A stretch of 64,000 bases of DNA, taken from CAXBNB01 sp040151475 (GTDB lineage: Bacteria > Bacteroidota > Bacteroidia > Cytophagales > Cyclobacteriaceae). Below are positions 34,857 to 42,633 of this stretch, piece after piece (position 1 is the stretch's first letter; each line of letters opens with the position of its first letter). The DNA lies in NCBI RefSeq assembly GCF_040151475.1, contig NZ_JBDKWG010000120.1:27629-91628 (forward strand), read 5' to 3'. The position numbers and the translations under genes are program-made. The notes beneath the pieces were generated by a model that was not told where the DNA came from, searched no databases, and saw only the letters and a program-made list of their open reading frames with translations.

Positions 34857-34985
34857 AAATTATAAAAAAGGAACGTCATGTTTTCAAATATGATCATTTT
34901 TTTACACTTCCAGAGTTTGACGGCCCGGAGAGTTATCAAAGTATATTTTTCCATGCGGCAAAAACATTTGCTTTTTTAAAATCAT

Positions 34986-35014
34986 GAGATGCCTGCCTTT
35001 ACAGGTATGACGAA
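34986..35014. repeat. REP-like hairpin sequence
   Basis: On the minus strand the sequence fits the pattern GTCATnCCnG..AGGCnGGnATC that appears as dispersed repeats in many bacterial genomes. CCTG and CAGG form a small stem-loop. Only this copy is visible in the window, so its repeat nature is inferred from the pattern. Confidence 0.45.
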
Positions 35015-35125
35015 TACAGAAGGTGAGTCATTACCTCTGCGTAGGTGAAGGCCGCACAGTAGAAATATTGCCATTGTTTATTCTGTTTTTCTTTACTGAT
35101 TGTACAACAATAAGTAATCCCTTGA

Positions 35126-36673
35126 TTACAATTTACCTTTAGAAAAAAACATCATTTTTAGCAATCCAATATTGATCATCAAAATTAAAATCAGGGCAGG
35201 TAGTCCTCCCAGATTGGATAGCATTTTGATGCCTCCTACACCTGCCATGCTTATCATGGTGTAGGCTACTGTGCCAATGGTCAACCCCCAGGCTATTTTG
35301 ATGATCACCGGAGGGCTTGGAGAAGTAGGGGATATGCCTGTGGAACTGATGCCGCTCATCGCTTCTGTATTCGAATCTGCTGCTGTCACATACGACAAGA
35401 AAGCCGTGAATAAAAAAACGCCAGCAATGATTTTTGAAAAAGGAACCGTTTCGAAAATTTGATAAATAATGGCTTCCGGCCCTTCTTTGGATAGCACCAT
35501 TCCCAAATCCATTCCCTGATTTAGAAAAATATCAATGGCTGTGCCACTAAATAAAGACATCCAAATGATACCGAACACAGAAGGGATAATCCAATTGAAG
35601 AGTAGGAATTGACGGATGGTATATCCATAGGATAATTTCCCTAAGAAAAGGGCAGTAATGGGTGCCCATGCCAGCCAGTTTGCCCAGTTGAAAGTTGTCC
35701 AGCTTTTTGGCCAGGGATCGTCGGGATAGGCGATAGATAGAGTGCCATACTCAAAGAAATGAGTTGCATAAATCCAAAGCCCCTCTGCTGATAGTTTGAC
35801 AATTGAGAAAATATTGCTGGTTACCAGAATAAAAAGAGCCAATGCCATGAAAATTTTAGCATTGATATCTGACAAAATACGAATGCCTTTCATCAGACCT
35901 GAGACTGCTGACAGGATAAACGAAAATACTATGGTCAGAGTAAGCACCAACAACAACCAGGTTGGATTCCAATTCAACAGGTAGTTGAAACCACCAGACA
36001 ATGTGAGTATTCCTGCTCCGAGAGAAGCAGCCATACCGGCAACCAAAGCATACAAGCAGATGCCATCGATCCCGGAACCAAGCCATTTTATATTTTTTTT
36101 ACCAAAAAAAGGAAACAAAGTGGATTGAAGACTAAAGGGTAGATTTTTATTGTAAAATGCTATGGCAAATACTACAGCAGGCACGGCATAGATGGCATAA
36201 GGAATAAAGCTCCAGTGCAGGTACATCACAGACATGGCAAATGCTCCGGTAGCCTGAGAGTTTGGTATCAGACCCGAAAACTTTGGTGGAGAAACTATGT
36301 GATAAATGGGCTCGGCCGTACCCCAAAATATGATTCCCGTGGCAATGGTAGTACACAATACTATGGAAAACCATTGCCATTTGTTCAGCATGGGTATGGC
36401 ATCTTTTCCACCAATTCTATTTTTTGAGACCGGATGAAAATAAAGCATCATACAGCTTAAAAACATCAGAAGTGTGCCCACGCTGAATAGCCAACCAAAC
36501 TTGTTGATGATGAAATTGTTGATGGCTATGGTAGATTCAAAGAATGCCTCCTGATCTAAAATACTATAGACCAACGCTGTAAGCAGCAGAATGAATGCTG
36601 GCCAGAATACTTCGTGTCGGAATTTTGAGAAAAAATGCAAAAGGTTAATTCTGTTGTTTGTCTGTTTAGTCAC
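35126..36673 (-). CDS. BCCT-family transporter (betaine/choline/carnitine)
   Basis: A 515-residue inner membrane protein with about twelve membrane segments. The BCCT pattern GTAEPIYH appears at about residue 120 (family consensus WGxAEPxYH), and the tryptophan-rich segment around WPKSWTTFNWANWLAWAP (about 320-338) gives the conserved central signature. BCCT carriers take up quaternary amines, usually for osmoprotection or catabolism. A 77-residue gene precedes it by 4 bp. Neighbouring photolyase and SRPBCC genes suggest a stress-related transcript. Confidence 0.93.
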   Translation of the reverse strand: MTKQTNNRINLLHFFSKFRHEVFWPAFILLLTALVYSILDQEAFFESTIAINNFIINKFGWLFSVGTLLMFLSCMMLYFHPVSKNRIGGKDAIPMLNKWQWFSIVLCTTIATGIIFWGTAEPIYHIVSPPKFSGLIPNSQATGAFAMSVMYLHWSFIPYAIYAVPAVVFAIAFYNKNLPFSLQSTLFPFFGKKNIKWLGSGIDGICLYALVAGMAASLGAGILTLSGGFNYLLNWNPTWLLLVLTLTIVFSFILSAVSGLMKGIRILSDINAKIFMALALFILVTSNIFSIVKLSAEGLWIYATHFFEYGTLSIAYPDDPWPKSWTTFNWANWLAWAPITALFLGKLSYGYTIRQFLLFNWIIPSVFGIIWMSLFSGTAIDIFLNQGMDLGMVLSKEGPEAIIYQIFETVPFSKIIAGVFLFTAFLSYVTAADSNTEAMSGISSTGISPTSPSPPVIIKIAWGLTIGTVAYTMISMAGVGGIKMLSNLGGLPALILILMINIGLLKMMFFSKGKL

Positions 36674-36677
36674 TCAC

Positions 36678-36911
36678 TTAAGCTTCTTCGGCTCTTTGTG
36701 GCCTGAGGGCATCCCTCACTGTGATCATGTCTTTTTCATCCACAATCAGATAAGCGATTGAGTGCATTTCGGAAAAGTCTTCAGCACCATGACCATGACT
36801 ACTTAGTTTTTCTCTTGTGGCAAACTCACCCAGATGAATGCTGTGGTGAGCCGCAGTGCCCTTGGCATGTCCGCCATGAAAATCCCAAATCAGTTTTATC
36901 TTTCTATCCAT
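36678..36911 (-). CDS. Small conserved-looking protein of unknown function
   Basis: A 77-residue soluble protein starting MDRKIKLIWDFHGGHA, with several histidines (HGGHAKGTAAHHSIH, HGHGAEDFSEMHS) and a strand SIAYLIVDEKDMI. The His pattern could bind a metal, but this is speculation. The gene ends 4 bp before the BCCT transporter gene and follows the Lacal_2735-type gene by 84 bp, so it is probably part of the same transcript. I do not recognise a named family. Confidence 0.65.
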   Translation of the reverse strand: MDRKIKLIWDFHGGHAKGTAAHHSIHLGEFATREKLSSHGHGAEDFSEMHSIAYLIVDEKDMITVRDALRPQRAEEA

Positions 36912-36995
36912 AATGTGCTAAAGTAAAAGAAGCTTTAGCTAACATCCAAAAGTTTGTATCAGATAGCAAAGGTCATTTATGGTCGGGACAAAGTT

Positions 36996-37166
36996 TTATT
37001 GTTTCTCTAAAGATTCAATCTCACGCATGACTGCATCTGCCTCAGCGAGTTTTTCATCTCCAAGTTTTCGATTGGTGTGCGAAAGTTCAAAAGCTACTTT
37101 AGTCAACTTTTCGTATTTGAGTTGCAGCTTTTCCTTTTGCGTTTTCTTTTTAAATAATCCGAACAT
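36996..37166 (-). CDS. Lacal_2735-family small protein
   Basis: A 56-codon gene read from ATG 37166 to TAA 36996. The product starts MFGLFKKKTQKEKLQLKYEK and continues with helices that include HTNRKLGDEKLAEADAVM. This matches the Lacal_2735 family, short helical proteins of Bacteroidota with unknown function. It lies 6 bp after the SRPBCC gene, so it is likely translated from the photolyase transcript. The opposite strand also shows a 69-codon frame at 36979-37188, which I regard as a shadow of this gene. Confidence 0.78.
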   Translation of the reverse strand: MFGLFKKKTQKEKLQLKYEKLTKVAFELSHTNRKLGDEKLAEADAVMREIESLEKQ

Positions 37167-37172
37167 GGTTTG

Positions 37173-37664
37173 TCAATTAAAAAGTTGATTCAAAACTTTC
37201 TTTCTATGCTGAAAGATGTTTTTGAGTTGTTTTCTTATGAATATTTTTTCTACGATAATGCCTATGAACCAAAACGGAATTTTGTAAGAAACTTTGTCTT
37301 TGACTAAAATGCCACCTTCTGTCGGCCCGAATGAATGCTCATGATGCCACATGCTGTATGGGCCATAACGCTGCTCATCTACAAACAGGTTAGGTTCATT
37401 CACGTAAGTGATTTCTGTCACCCATCCCGACTTTATTCCGGGAAGTAATCCTATTTGATACGTAATGATTTGTCCCTGATACATTTTTGATGGTTCTCCT
37501 GAGGTAATTTTGAATCCCATATGCTCAGGGGTGATTTTTACCAGATTCTTGGGTGATGAAAAAAACTCCCATGCTTCTTCAAGGCTGATGGGTAGTTTTT
37601 GCTCAGTTGTCAATGTAAAAATACCGGAGTGCTTCTTGAATGATAATTCTGTTTCTAAACTCAT
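37173..37664 (-). CDS. SRPBCC-fold protein
   Basis: A 163-residue protein of the START/Bet v1-like (SRPBCC) fold. It begins with the strand GIFTLTTEQKLPIS, has a helix EEAWEFFSSPKNLVKITPEHMGF typical of the polyketide-cyclase/coenzyme Q-binding group, and ends with a long amphipathic helix. It lacks a recognisable catalytic motif; the family binds hydrophobic ligands. It follows the photolyase gene by 3 bp. This photolyase-SRPBCC pairing is known from other bacteria and suggests a stress-related role. Confidence 0.85.
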   Translation of the reverse strand: MSLETELSFKKHSGIFTLTTEQKLPISLEEAWEFFSSPKNLVKITPEHMGFKITSGEPSKMYQGQIITYQIGLLPGIKSGWVTEITYVNEPNLFVDEQRYGPYSMWHHEHSFGPTEGGILVKDKVSYKIPFWFIGIIVEKIFIRKQLKNIFQHRKKVLNQLFN

Positions 37665-37667
37665 ATC

Positions 37668-38963
37668 TCACATTGCTATGCCTGATTTGTAAGTACTAAT
37701 AGCCCTGTCTCTTGCAACGGAATGATCAACTATTGGTTGAGGGTAATTTAGCGAGTTAAATTCAGGAAGCCACTTTTTTATGTATTTCAGGTCTGGGTCA
37801 AATTTTTTCAATTGGATAGTAGGATTGAAAACTCTGAAATAGGGAGCAGCATCGCAACCGCAACCTGCCGCCCACTGCCAGTTGCCATTGTTGGAGGACA
37901 GCTCATAGTCCAGCAGTTTTTCTGCGAAATACGCTTCTCCCCATCGCCAGTCTATCAGCAAATGCTTGCACAAAAAACTGGCAACCACCATCCTTACCCT
38001 GTTGTGCATAAACCCGGTTTGATTCAGTTGATTCATGCCAGCATCTACCATTGGATAGCCAGTCTCTCCATTGCACCATGCTTTGAACTGCTGCTCATTA
38101 TTTAACCACTTGATGTTGTCGTATTTTGGTTTGAAACTTTGATGAACAACCTGTGGAAAATAAAAAAGGATCATCATGAAAAACTCACGCCAAATCAGTT
38201 CACTTAAAAATACCTGATTGGTTTTTGCGGCAATTTGTACCACTTGTCTCACACTAATTGTTCCAAACCGCAGGTGTGTTCCCAGCCTTGTTGTTCGATC
38301 CAGGTATGGAATGTCCCGGTATTGATCATATTGTTTTATGTATTCTTTTTCAAACGGACTGACATCAATCTCACTTTTTGAAAAACCTAACTCCTCTAAT
38401 GTTGGAAAACTGAAATTCTTTTTGAAAAAATGATTAGAAAGACCTTCTGAGCTAAATGGAAGAGTGTTTTTTTCAATAGAAAATTTCTCCAGCCACTTGT
38501 TTTTGTAAGGAGTGTAAATGGTATAAGGAGTCCCGTCAGCTTTTGTTATTTCACCCTTTTCAAAAATCACCTGATCTTTAAAGGTATGGAATCCTATTTT
38601 CTTCACTTCTAATAATTGCTGAACTTCCTTATCTCTATTCAGTGCATAGGGTTCATAATCATGGTTGGTGAAGACTTCTTGAATTTCGTATTGATCCAAT
38701 ATTTTTTTCCAGGCTTCTAAGATGTGGTCATGCTTGATGAATAAGGAAGAATTAACTTTTTGAAGCTGTTGGTTGATGCCTTTCAGGGTATTATGGATAA
38801 AACTTACCCTTGCATCGTCTTTTGGTAAACCGGAAAGAATTTCTTTGTCAAAGATGAAAATTGGGAGCACTGGAAGTCCCGAACGGAGAGCCATAAAGAG
38901 GCCATGGTTGTCATGCAACCTAAGATCTCGTCTAAACCAAAAAACGTTTATTTTTTCTGACAT
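37668..38963 (-). CDS. Deoxyribodipyrimidine photolyase (cryptochrome/photolyase class I)
   Basis: A 431-residue light-dependent DNA repair enzyme of cyclobutane pyrimidine dimers, cytoplasmic and FAD-containing. The N-terminal antenna domain starts VFWFRRDLRLHDN (about 5-17). The C-terminal FAD domain has RLGTHLRFGTIS, the ELIWREFFMMIL core, the MVDAGMNQLNQTGFMHNRVRM block and LSSNNGNWQWAAGCGCD. Homology supports a photolyase rather than a (6-4) enzyme or cryptochrome, but classes cannot be separated with certainty. It heads a likely operon with SRPBCC, Lacal_2735-type, 77-residue and transporter genes. Confidence 0.93.
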   Translation of the reverse strand: MSEKINVFWFRRDLRLHDNHGLFMALRSGLPVLPIFIFDKEILSGLPKDDARVSFIHNTLKGINQQLQKVNSSLFIKHDHILEAWKKILDQYEIQEVFTNHDYEPYALNRDKEVQQLLEVKKIGFHTFKDQVIFEKGEITKADGTPYTIYTPYKNKWLEKFSIEKNTLPFSSEGLSNHFFKKNFSFPTLEELGFSKSEIDVSPFEKEYIKQYDQYRDIPYLDRTTRLGTHLRFGTISVRQVVQIAAKTNQVFLSELIWREFFMMILFYFPQVVHQSFKPKYDNIKWLNNEQQFKAWCNGETGYPMVDAGMNQLNQTGFMHNRVRMVVASFLCKHLLIDWRWGEAYFAEKLLDYELSSNNGNWQWAAGCGCDAAPYFRVFNPTIQLKKFDPDLKYIKKWLPEFNSLNYPQPIVDHSVARDRAISTYKSGIAM

Positions 38964-39024
38964 TCAACAACTAAGATAGTCCTCCTGAGTGCTTTGGGCA
39001 AGTGGAGCTTTCTTTTTTGAATCA

Positions 39025-39606
39025 TTACCCGTGAATGGTTTCTGATTTGCCGTAGTTTTGAATGATTTGTCCTTCCTGTTCCAATAGGTCTTTCCACTGC
39101 TGATCAACATCAATTCCTTCTCCATACTTGCGGGCAAAACCTAAAAAAGTAGTGTAGTGACCTGCTTCGCTGATCATCAATTCATGGTAAAACTTTGACA
39201 ATTCTTCATCCTTGATGTTTTCTGACAGTACTTTAAAACGTTCGCAACTGCGTGCTTCTATCATAGCTGAAAACAGGAGCCTGCCCACCAGACTTTGTTG
39301 ACGGCTTCCGCCTTTAATGCCTACTTTAAACAGTTCATTGACATAACTGTCCTTGCGTTCACGACCTAGGGAGTAACCTCTTTTTTTGATGATGTCATGG
39401 ACCATTTGAAAATGTACCAACTCTTCTTGTGCCAGAAGCAACAGATCAGTCACTAAATCTGTATGCTCAGGATTGAGTGAAATAATGGTAATGGCATTGG
39501 TGGCTGCCTTTTGCTCGCACCATGCGTGATCGGTCAAGATTTCTTCAATGTTTGTTTCAACCAGTGTAGCCCATCGAGGGTCTGTAGCCAATTTTAATCC
39601 GAGCAT
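39025..39606 (-). CDS. miaE: tRNA-(ms2io6A)-hydroxylase
   Basis: A 193-residue diiron enzyme of the MiaE family that hydroxylates the isopentenyl group of 2-methylthio-N6-isopentenyladenosine at tRNA position 37. The family metal ligands are visible: Glu in the N-terminal helix (HAWCEQKAA), EELVHFQMVH (ExxH), the SAMIEARSCERF helix, and the EAGHYTTF helix (ExxH). It starts 61 bp upstream of the photolyase gene and has its own -7 box. Confidence 0.93.
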   Translation of the reverse strand: MLGLKLATDPRWATLVETNIEEILTDHAWCEQKAATNAITIISLNPEHTDLVTDLLLLAQEELVHFQMVHDIIKKRGYSLGRERKDSYVNELFKVGIKGGSRQQSLVGRLLFSAMIEARSCERFKVLSENIKDEELSKFYHELMISEAGHYTTFLGFARKYGEGIDVDQQWKDLLEQEGQIIQNYGKSETIHG

Positions 39607-39637
39607 AAATGTTTTATTGATGGAAGTGAATTCTAAG

Positions 39638-39645
39638 CAAAAATA
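39638..39645 (-). promoter_or_regulatory. Candidate -7 promoter box of miaE
   Basis: The minus strand has TATTTTTG (TAnnTTTG) 31 bp before the miaE start codon, predicting a leader of about 25 nt. No -33 TTTG is at the expected spacing. Confidence 0.5.
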
Positions 39646-39772
39646 GGTCTTTATTAGAGTTGTTTTGTTTTACAAAATATGATTTATTTGGGCACGTCTC
39701 TTACTGAATACAACTAAGGAAGGATTGAGACGATCAACTGTAAAAATTGCTTGATTGTATGGCTTTATTCCC

Positions 39773-40258
39773 TTAATGTAAATCCAAAATTCCAAATATT
39801 TCATTGTAGGGGCTTGCAATGTCAATTATTTCAAACTTAGGATTTATTTGTTTTTTTAAAGTTGCGAGTGTGTTTTTTGATCTTCCATCAGAAGTGACAA
39901 AATATGTGATGGTTATATCTAAATCAGCTTGTGCAAACAGCTTTGAGTCATTGGGTATAATTGCTCTGGGTTCAAGTTTTGCTTTGCTAACCTTATTTTC
40001 TGTAAATATTACTTGAGCAAATTCTCCTGTTCTTTGCGCCTGATCTAAGTTAAACGGAATGATTTGAACATTACGGAGTGGTAATTCGTCAATTTTACCT
40101 TTTACACAATACTCAGCTATGGAAATGGTAGAAACTTTAAGAACAATTTCATTCTCTAAAAAGTAGCGAAAGTATCCTTTTGCATTGTTATGAAGGTTGT
40201 CTTGGTCATTTAGTAAACGAACAAAGAAACTTGTATCAAGTAGAACACTATGCTTCAT
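39773..40258 (-). CDS. PIN-domain protein (candidate toxin nuclease)
   Basis: A 161-residue PIN-domain protein. The metal-binding acids seem intact: D8 in VLLDTSFFVRLL, E49 in ISIAEYC, D104 in IPNDSKLFAQAD, and D124 in YFVTSD. This fits a Mg-dependent ribonuclease of the VapC type. It overlaps the preceding 259-residue gene by 11 bp, so expression is coupled. Unlike usual vapBC loci the upstream gene is large. It is low in G+C and lies between miaE and an SDR gene, which suggests a mobile module. Toxin function is inferred. Confidence 0.83.
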   Translation of the reverse strand: MKHSVLLDTSFFVRLLNDQDNLHNNAKGYFRYFLENEIVLKVSTISIAEYCVKGKIDELPLRNVQIIPFNLDQAQRTGEFAQVIFTENKVSKAKLEPRAIIPNDSKLFAQADLDITITYFVTSDGRSKNTLATLKKQINPKFEIIDIASPYNEIFGILDLH

Positions 40259-41027
40259 AACCTCCCCTCATATTTGATATCCAATCATCCGTGTCAATTC
40301 CCTGCCAACTTTTCTTCGCTTTATTTATTAGCAGTGATAGATAGTCAGAATCATACTTTGGATTATAGTTTATAAGCTCGATTAATTTCAAGGTTTTAGT
40401 ATCAATTTCACCAGTTTCAACATTTTGTTTTCCTGATGCACGAACACCATATTTTTTATAAAGCAAATTTTCTTCTTGTTCCATTAAAAAATCCTGAACC
40501 GTTTCAATAGCTAAATACCCATAGTCTTCTGTATCAATGTGGATATTTGCTTTACTTTTACCTCCTGCATCTTTTAAAATTCCATAGAAATAAAGTTCAG
40601 CGTCAACCCAAGTATTTTCTGTTCTAAAGAATTTGGTAAACGGATTTATCGAAAGCTCAATGTCTTTTTTTATAGAAGTACTAAATTGAAATTCGTAATT
40701 TTTTTGTTGTGAAAGCTGTTGGATGTTTTCTATTGCACGTGCAGTTTTTAAATCAAGAAAGTCGATAGAATTTGTTTCCTGAATTTGGGTCAATATGGCA
40801 CTAAAACCAATAATATATTGAATCGGGGTTTTGAAAATGTGTTTAACAGAACCTTCTTGAATATCATAGGTGATCAGTGGTCTATCTTTTTTGTTATTTG
40901 GGTATAGTAAATCTTCAACATTTTGCAATATGCTTGCAATATGCTTGATGTCGTAATTTTCAGGTTTTAAGTCCAAATTACCTGATTTGCCAACAACTCT
41001 GATTTCTATATCACCTATTTTGTCCAC
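40248..41027 (-). CDS. 259-residue partner of the PIN protein, possible large antitoxin
   Basis: A soluble protein with a GTG start (an upstream in-frame TAA leaves no earlier ATG). The N-terminal part has strands IEIRVVGKSGNLDL, a helix HIASILQNVEDLLYP, then ITYDIQEGSVKHIF, and a helix rich in Gln. The middle (150-190) has KANIHIDTEDYGYLAIE and VQDFLMEQEENLLYKKYG. The C-terminal end, KAKKSWQGIDTDDWISNMRG, resembles the short C-terminal tail with which small antitoxins grip PIN toxins. I know no named family. The coupling to a PIN gene and the tail suggest an antitoxin fused to a sensing domain, but this is a hypothesis. Confidence 0.72.
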   Translation of the reverse strand: MDKIGDIEIRVVGKSGNLDLKPENYDIKHIASILQNVEDLLYPNNKKDRPLITYDIQEGSVKHIFKTPIQYIIGFSAILTQIQETNSIDFLDLKTARAIENIQQLSQQKNYEFQFSTSIKKDIELSINPFTKFFRTENTWVDAELYFYGILKDAGGKSKANIHIDTEDYGYLAIETVQDFLMEQEENLLYKKYGVRASGKQNVETGEIDTKTLKLIELINYNPKYDSDYLSLLINKAKKSWQGIDTDDWISNMRGGYEA

Positions 41028-41182
41028 TATACAGAAGTATGCTTTATAACGTATAACTTTACTTTACCCATTGCAAATTAATTGAAAATTCTCTGAAATG
41101 AGGCTGTGAGCTGTTTTTTATTAGGTTTTGAAAAAAATCACAATCTTTACCGGACAGGTATTTCCAATTGTCAGTAAAAAAC

Positions 41183-41215
41183 AAAAAGTCAAGACGATTT
41201 ACGTTTTGACTTTTT
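41183..41215 (-). terminator. Intrinsic terminator after the SDR gene
   Basis: AAAAAGTCAA (41183-41192) and TTGACTTTTT (41206-41215) form a perfect 10-bp stem with extra ACG/CGT pairing in the loop, followed on the minus strand by a T-run. It lies 21 bp past the SDR stop and separates it from the PIN module. Confidence 0.78.
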
Positions 41216-41235
41216 GCTTTAAAAAGAGGAACAAC

Positions 41236-42099
41236 TTAATTCACCATTTCTTTCATGCCGAAAGCTGTCATAAAATCAACATATCCTTCTTTAACTTGTT
41301 CATTTGCCTTTTCTATGATTGTTCCTGTCATTCCATCAACTACAGTTCTTAATGGCCGCTGGCCTTTGGACGTGTCAATAAGCTTAAGGATAGCATCAGG
41401 AATCATTTGTGGGTCTGGCTTCATAGTTTCGAACATCTGTCCCATGCCAATTCCAATTTGTTCCGGTATTTTAGCCAAATCTCCATAGCCGCTGGTTACA
41501 TCCTGATCTGACCCGTAAGTAGTTTTACCAAAAATTTCTGTTGGAAATGCTCCCGGCTGAATTAAAACCACATCTACACCCAAGGGTTTTACTTCGTAGT
41601 GCAACCCTTCGGTGAGCCCTTCTACAGCAAATTTAGTACTGTTGTAAATGGTCATGAAAGGAGCGGAAAAACGACCTAGCCCACTGGAAGTGTTAATAAT
41701 TAAACCGTCTCCTTGCTTTCTCATTTGCGGTAAACTTGCTTTAATCACTCTCCATGTTCCCTTTACATTGACATCAAACATTTTTTCAAAGTCATCTTCA
41801 GTGTATGCCTCAGTAATTCCACCTCCAAAATATCCGGCGTTGTTCACTACCACATCCAGCTTACCTTCTTTAGAAATAATTGATGCAATCACCTCTTTTA
41901 CATTTTCAGCATTGGTTACGTCCAGTTCAACAACCGTAATGTTGGTTATAGATGAAAGTTCTTTCGCTTTGTCAGCATTACGACCGTCAATGTCTCGCAT
42001 GGAAGCATAGACGGTATATCCTTTTTTGGCTGAACTTTTTGCTGTTAGGTAACCAAACCCACTGTTGGTCCCTGTAATAAATACAATTTTATTTTCCAT
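41236..42099 (-). CDS. Short-chain dehydrogenase/reductase
   Basis: A 287-residue classical SDR enzyme. The cofactor motif TGTNSGFGYLTA is at the N-terminus (about 9-20), NNAG near 87-90, the catalytic serine in IINTSSGLGRF, and YNSTK (Tyr and Lys of the active site) at about 152-156. The substrate is not evident. It is divergent from an HxlR-type regulator, with a large palindrome between. This arrangement is common for redox-, quinone- or aldehyde-responsive SDR genes. Confidence 0.94.
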   Translation of the reverse strand: MENKIVFITGTNSGFGYLTAKSSAKKGYTVYASMRDIDGRNADKAKELSSITNITVVELDVTNAENVKEVIASIISKEGKLDVVVNNAGYFGGGITEAYTEDDFEKMFDVNVKGTWRVIKASLPQMRKQGDGLIINTSSGLGRFSAPFMTIYNSTKFAVEGLTEGLHYEVKPLGVDVVLIQPGAFPTEIFGKTTYGSDQDVTSGYGDLAKIPEQIGIGMGQMFETMKPDPQMIPDAILKLIDTSKGQRPLRTVVDGMTGTIIEKANEQVKEGYVDFMTAFGMKEMVN

Positions 42100-42135
42100 T
42101 CTTTCGTTTTTATATTTGTATCTGTTACGAAAAGT

Positions 42136-42172
42136 GACTTTTAATAGTTACTAAATGTAACTATTAAAAGTC
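42136..42172. promoter_or_regulatory. Palindromic operator between SDR gene and HxlR regulator
   Basis: GACTTTTAATAGTTA (42136-42150) and its exact reverse complement TAACTATTAAAAGTC (42158-42172) form a 15-bp inverted repeat with a 7-bp centre. Its GTTA/TAAC core resembles known HxlR-family sites. It lies 36 bp from the SDR start and 49 bp before the regulator start, so a dimer bound here could control both genes. Confidence 0.7.
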
Positions 42173-42221
42173 AGGTTTTAAAAAAAGTTGTTGAAATGAA
42201 GTAACAAAAAGCACCAACGTC

Positions 42222-42533
42222 ATGAAAACGGTTGATTGTAAATGTCCTTTAACAATGTCTTTGAATGTTATTGGTGGTAAGTGGAAGCCATTGATAATTT
42301 ATAATCTGGAAAAGTCAAATATGAGATTTGGGCAGTTGGATGATGCCATTATGGGTATTTCGAGAAAAGTGCTGACGGCACAGCTCAATGAATTGGTCAA
42401 TGACAAACTGATTTTACGGACGGCATTTGCCGAAACACCTCCCAGAGTGGAATATAGCCTCACCGATAAAGGCAGGGAGTTAATACCTATTCTCCGAAGC
42501 ATTGCAAAGTGGGGGAGTTATTTGGTTGAGTAA
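42222..42533 (+). CDS. HxlR-family winged-helix transcriptional regulator
   Basis: A 103-residue regulator with the HxlR domain: CPLTMSLNVIGGKWKPLIIYNL at about 8-29, GQLDDAIMGISRKVLTAQLNEL (recognition helix region) and a wing around RVEYSLTDKGRELIPIL. The conserved N-terminal Cys (Cys8, in DCKCPL also Cys6) is the redox- or electrophile-sensing site in several family members. It likely controls the divergent SDR gene through the palindrome at 42136-42172. Confidence 0.93.
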   Translation: MKTVDCKCPLTMSLNVIGGKWKPLIIYNLEKSNMRFGQLDDAIMGISRKVLTAQLNELVNDKLILRTAFAETPPRVEYSLTDKGRELIPILRSIAKWGSYLVE

Positions 42534-42581
42534 TTGCAGGAAAAACTTGATCTATTTAGTTTTTTCAAAATAATGAAATAA

Positions 42582-42610
42582 AAAAGCACTTCCCATAGAG
42601 AAGTGCTTTT
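42582..42610. terminator. Bidirectional intrinsic terminator
   Basis: AAAAGCACTTC (42582-42592) and GAAGTGCTTTT (42600-42610) form a perfect 11-bp stem with a 7-nt loop. It separates the converging HxlR regulator and RND permease genes. Confidence 0.82.
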
Positions 42611-42633
42611 AAGAATTGGACAAAGGTTTTATT

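Noticed and set aside
36979..37188. 69-codon plus-strand frame opposite the Lacal_2735-type gene
   Set aside because: Ser/Phe-rich product typical of the reverse of a Lys/Glu-rich gene; the minus strand encodes a family-like protein there.
41648..42010. 120-codon plus-strand frame inside the SDR gene
   Set aside because: The SDR gene contains its cofactor and active-site motifs in this region.
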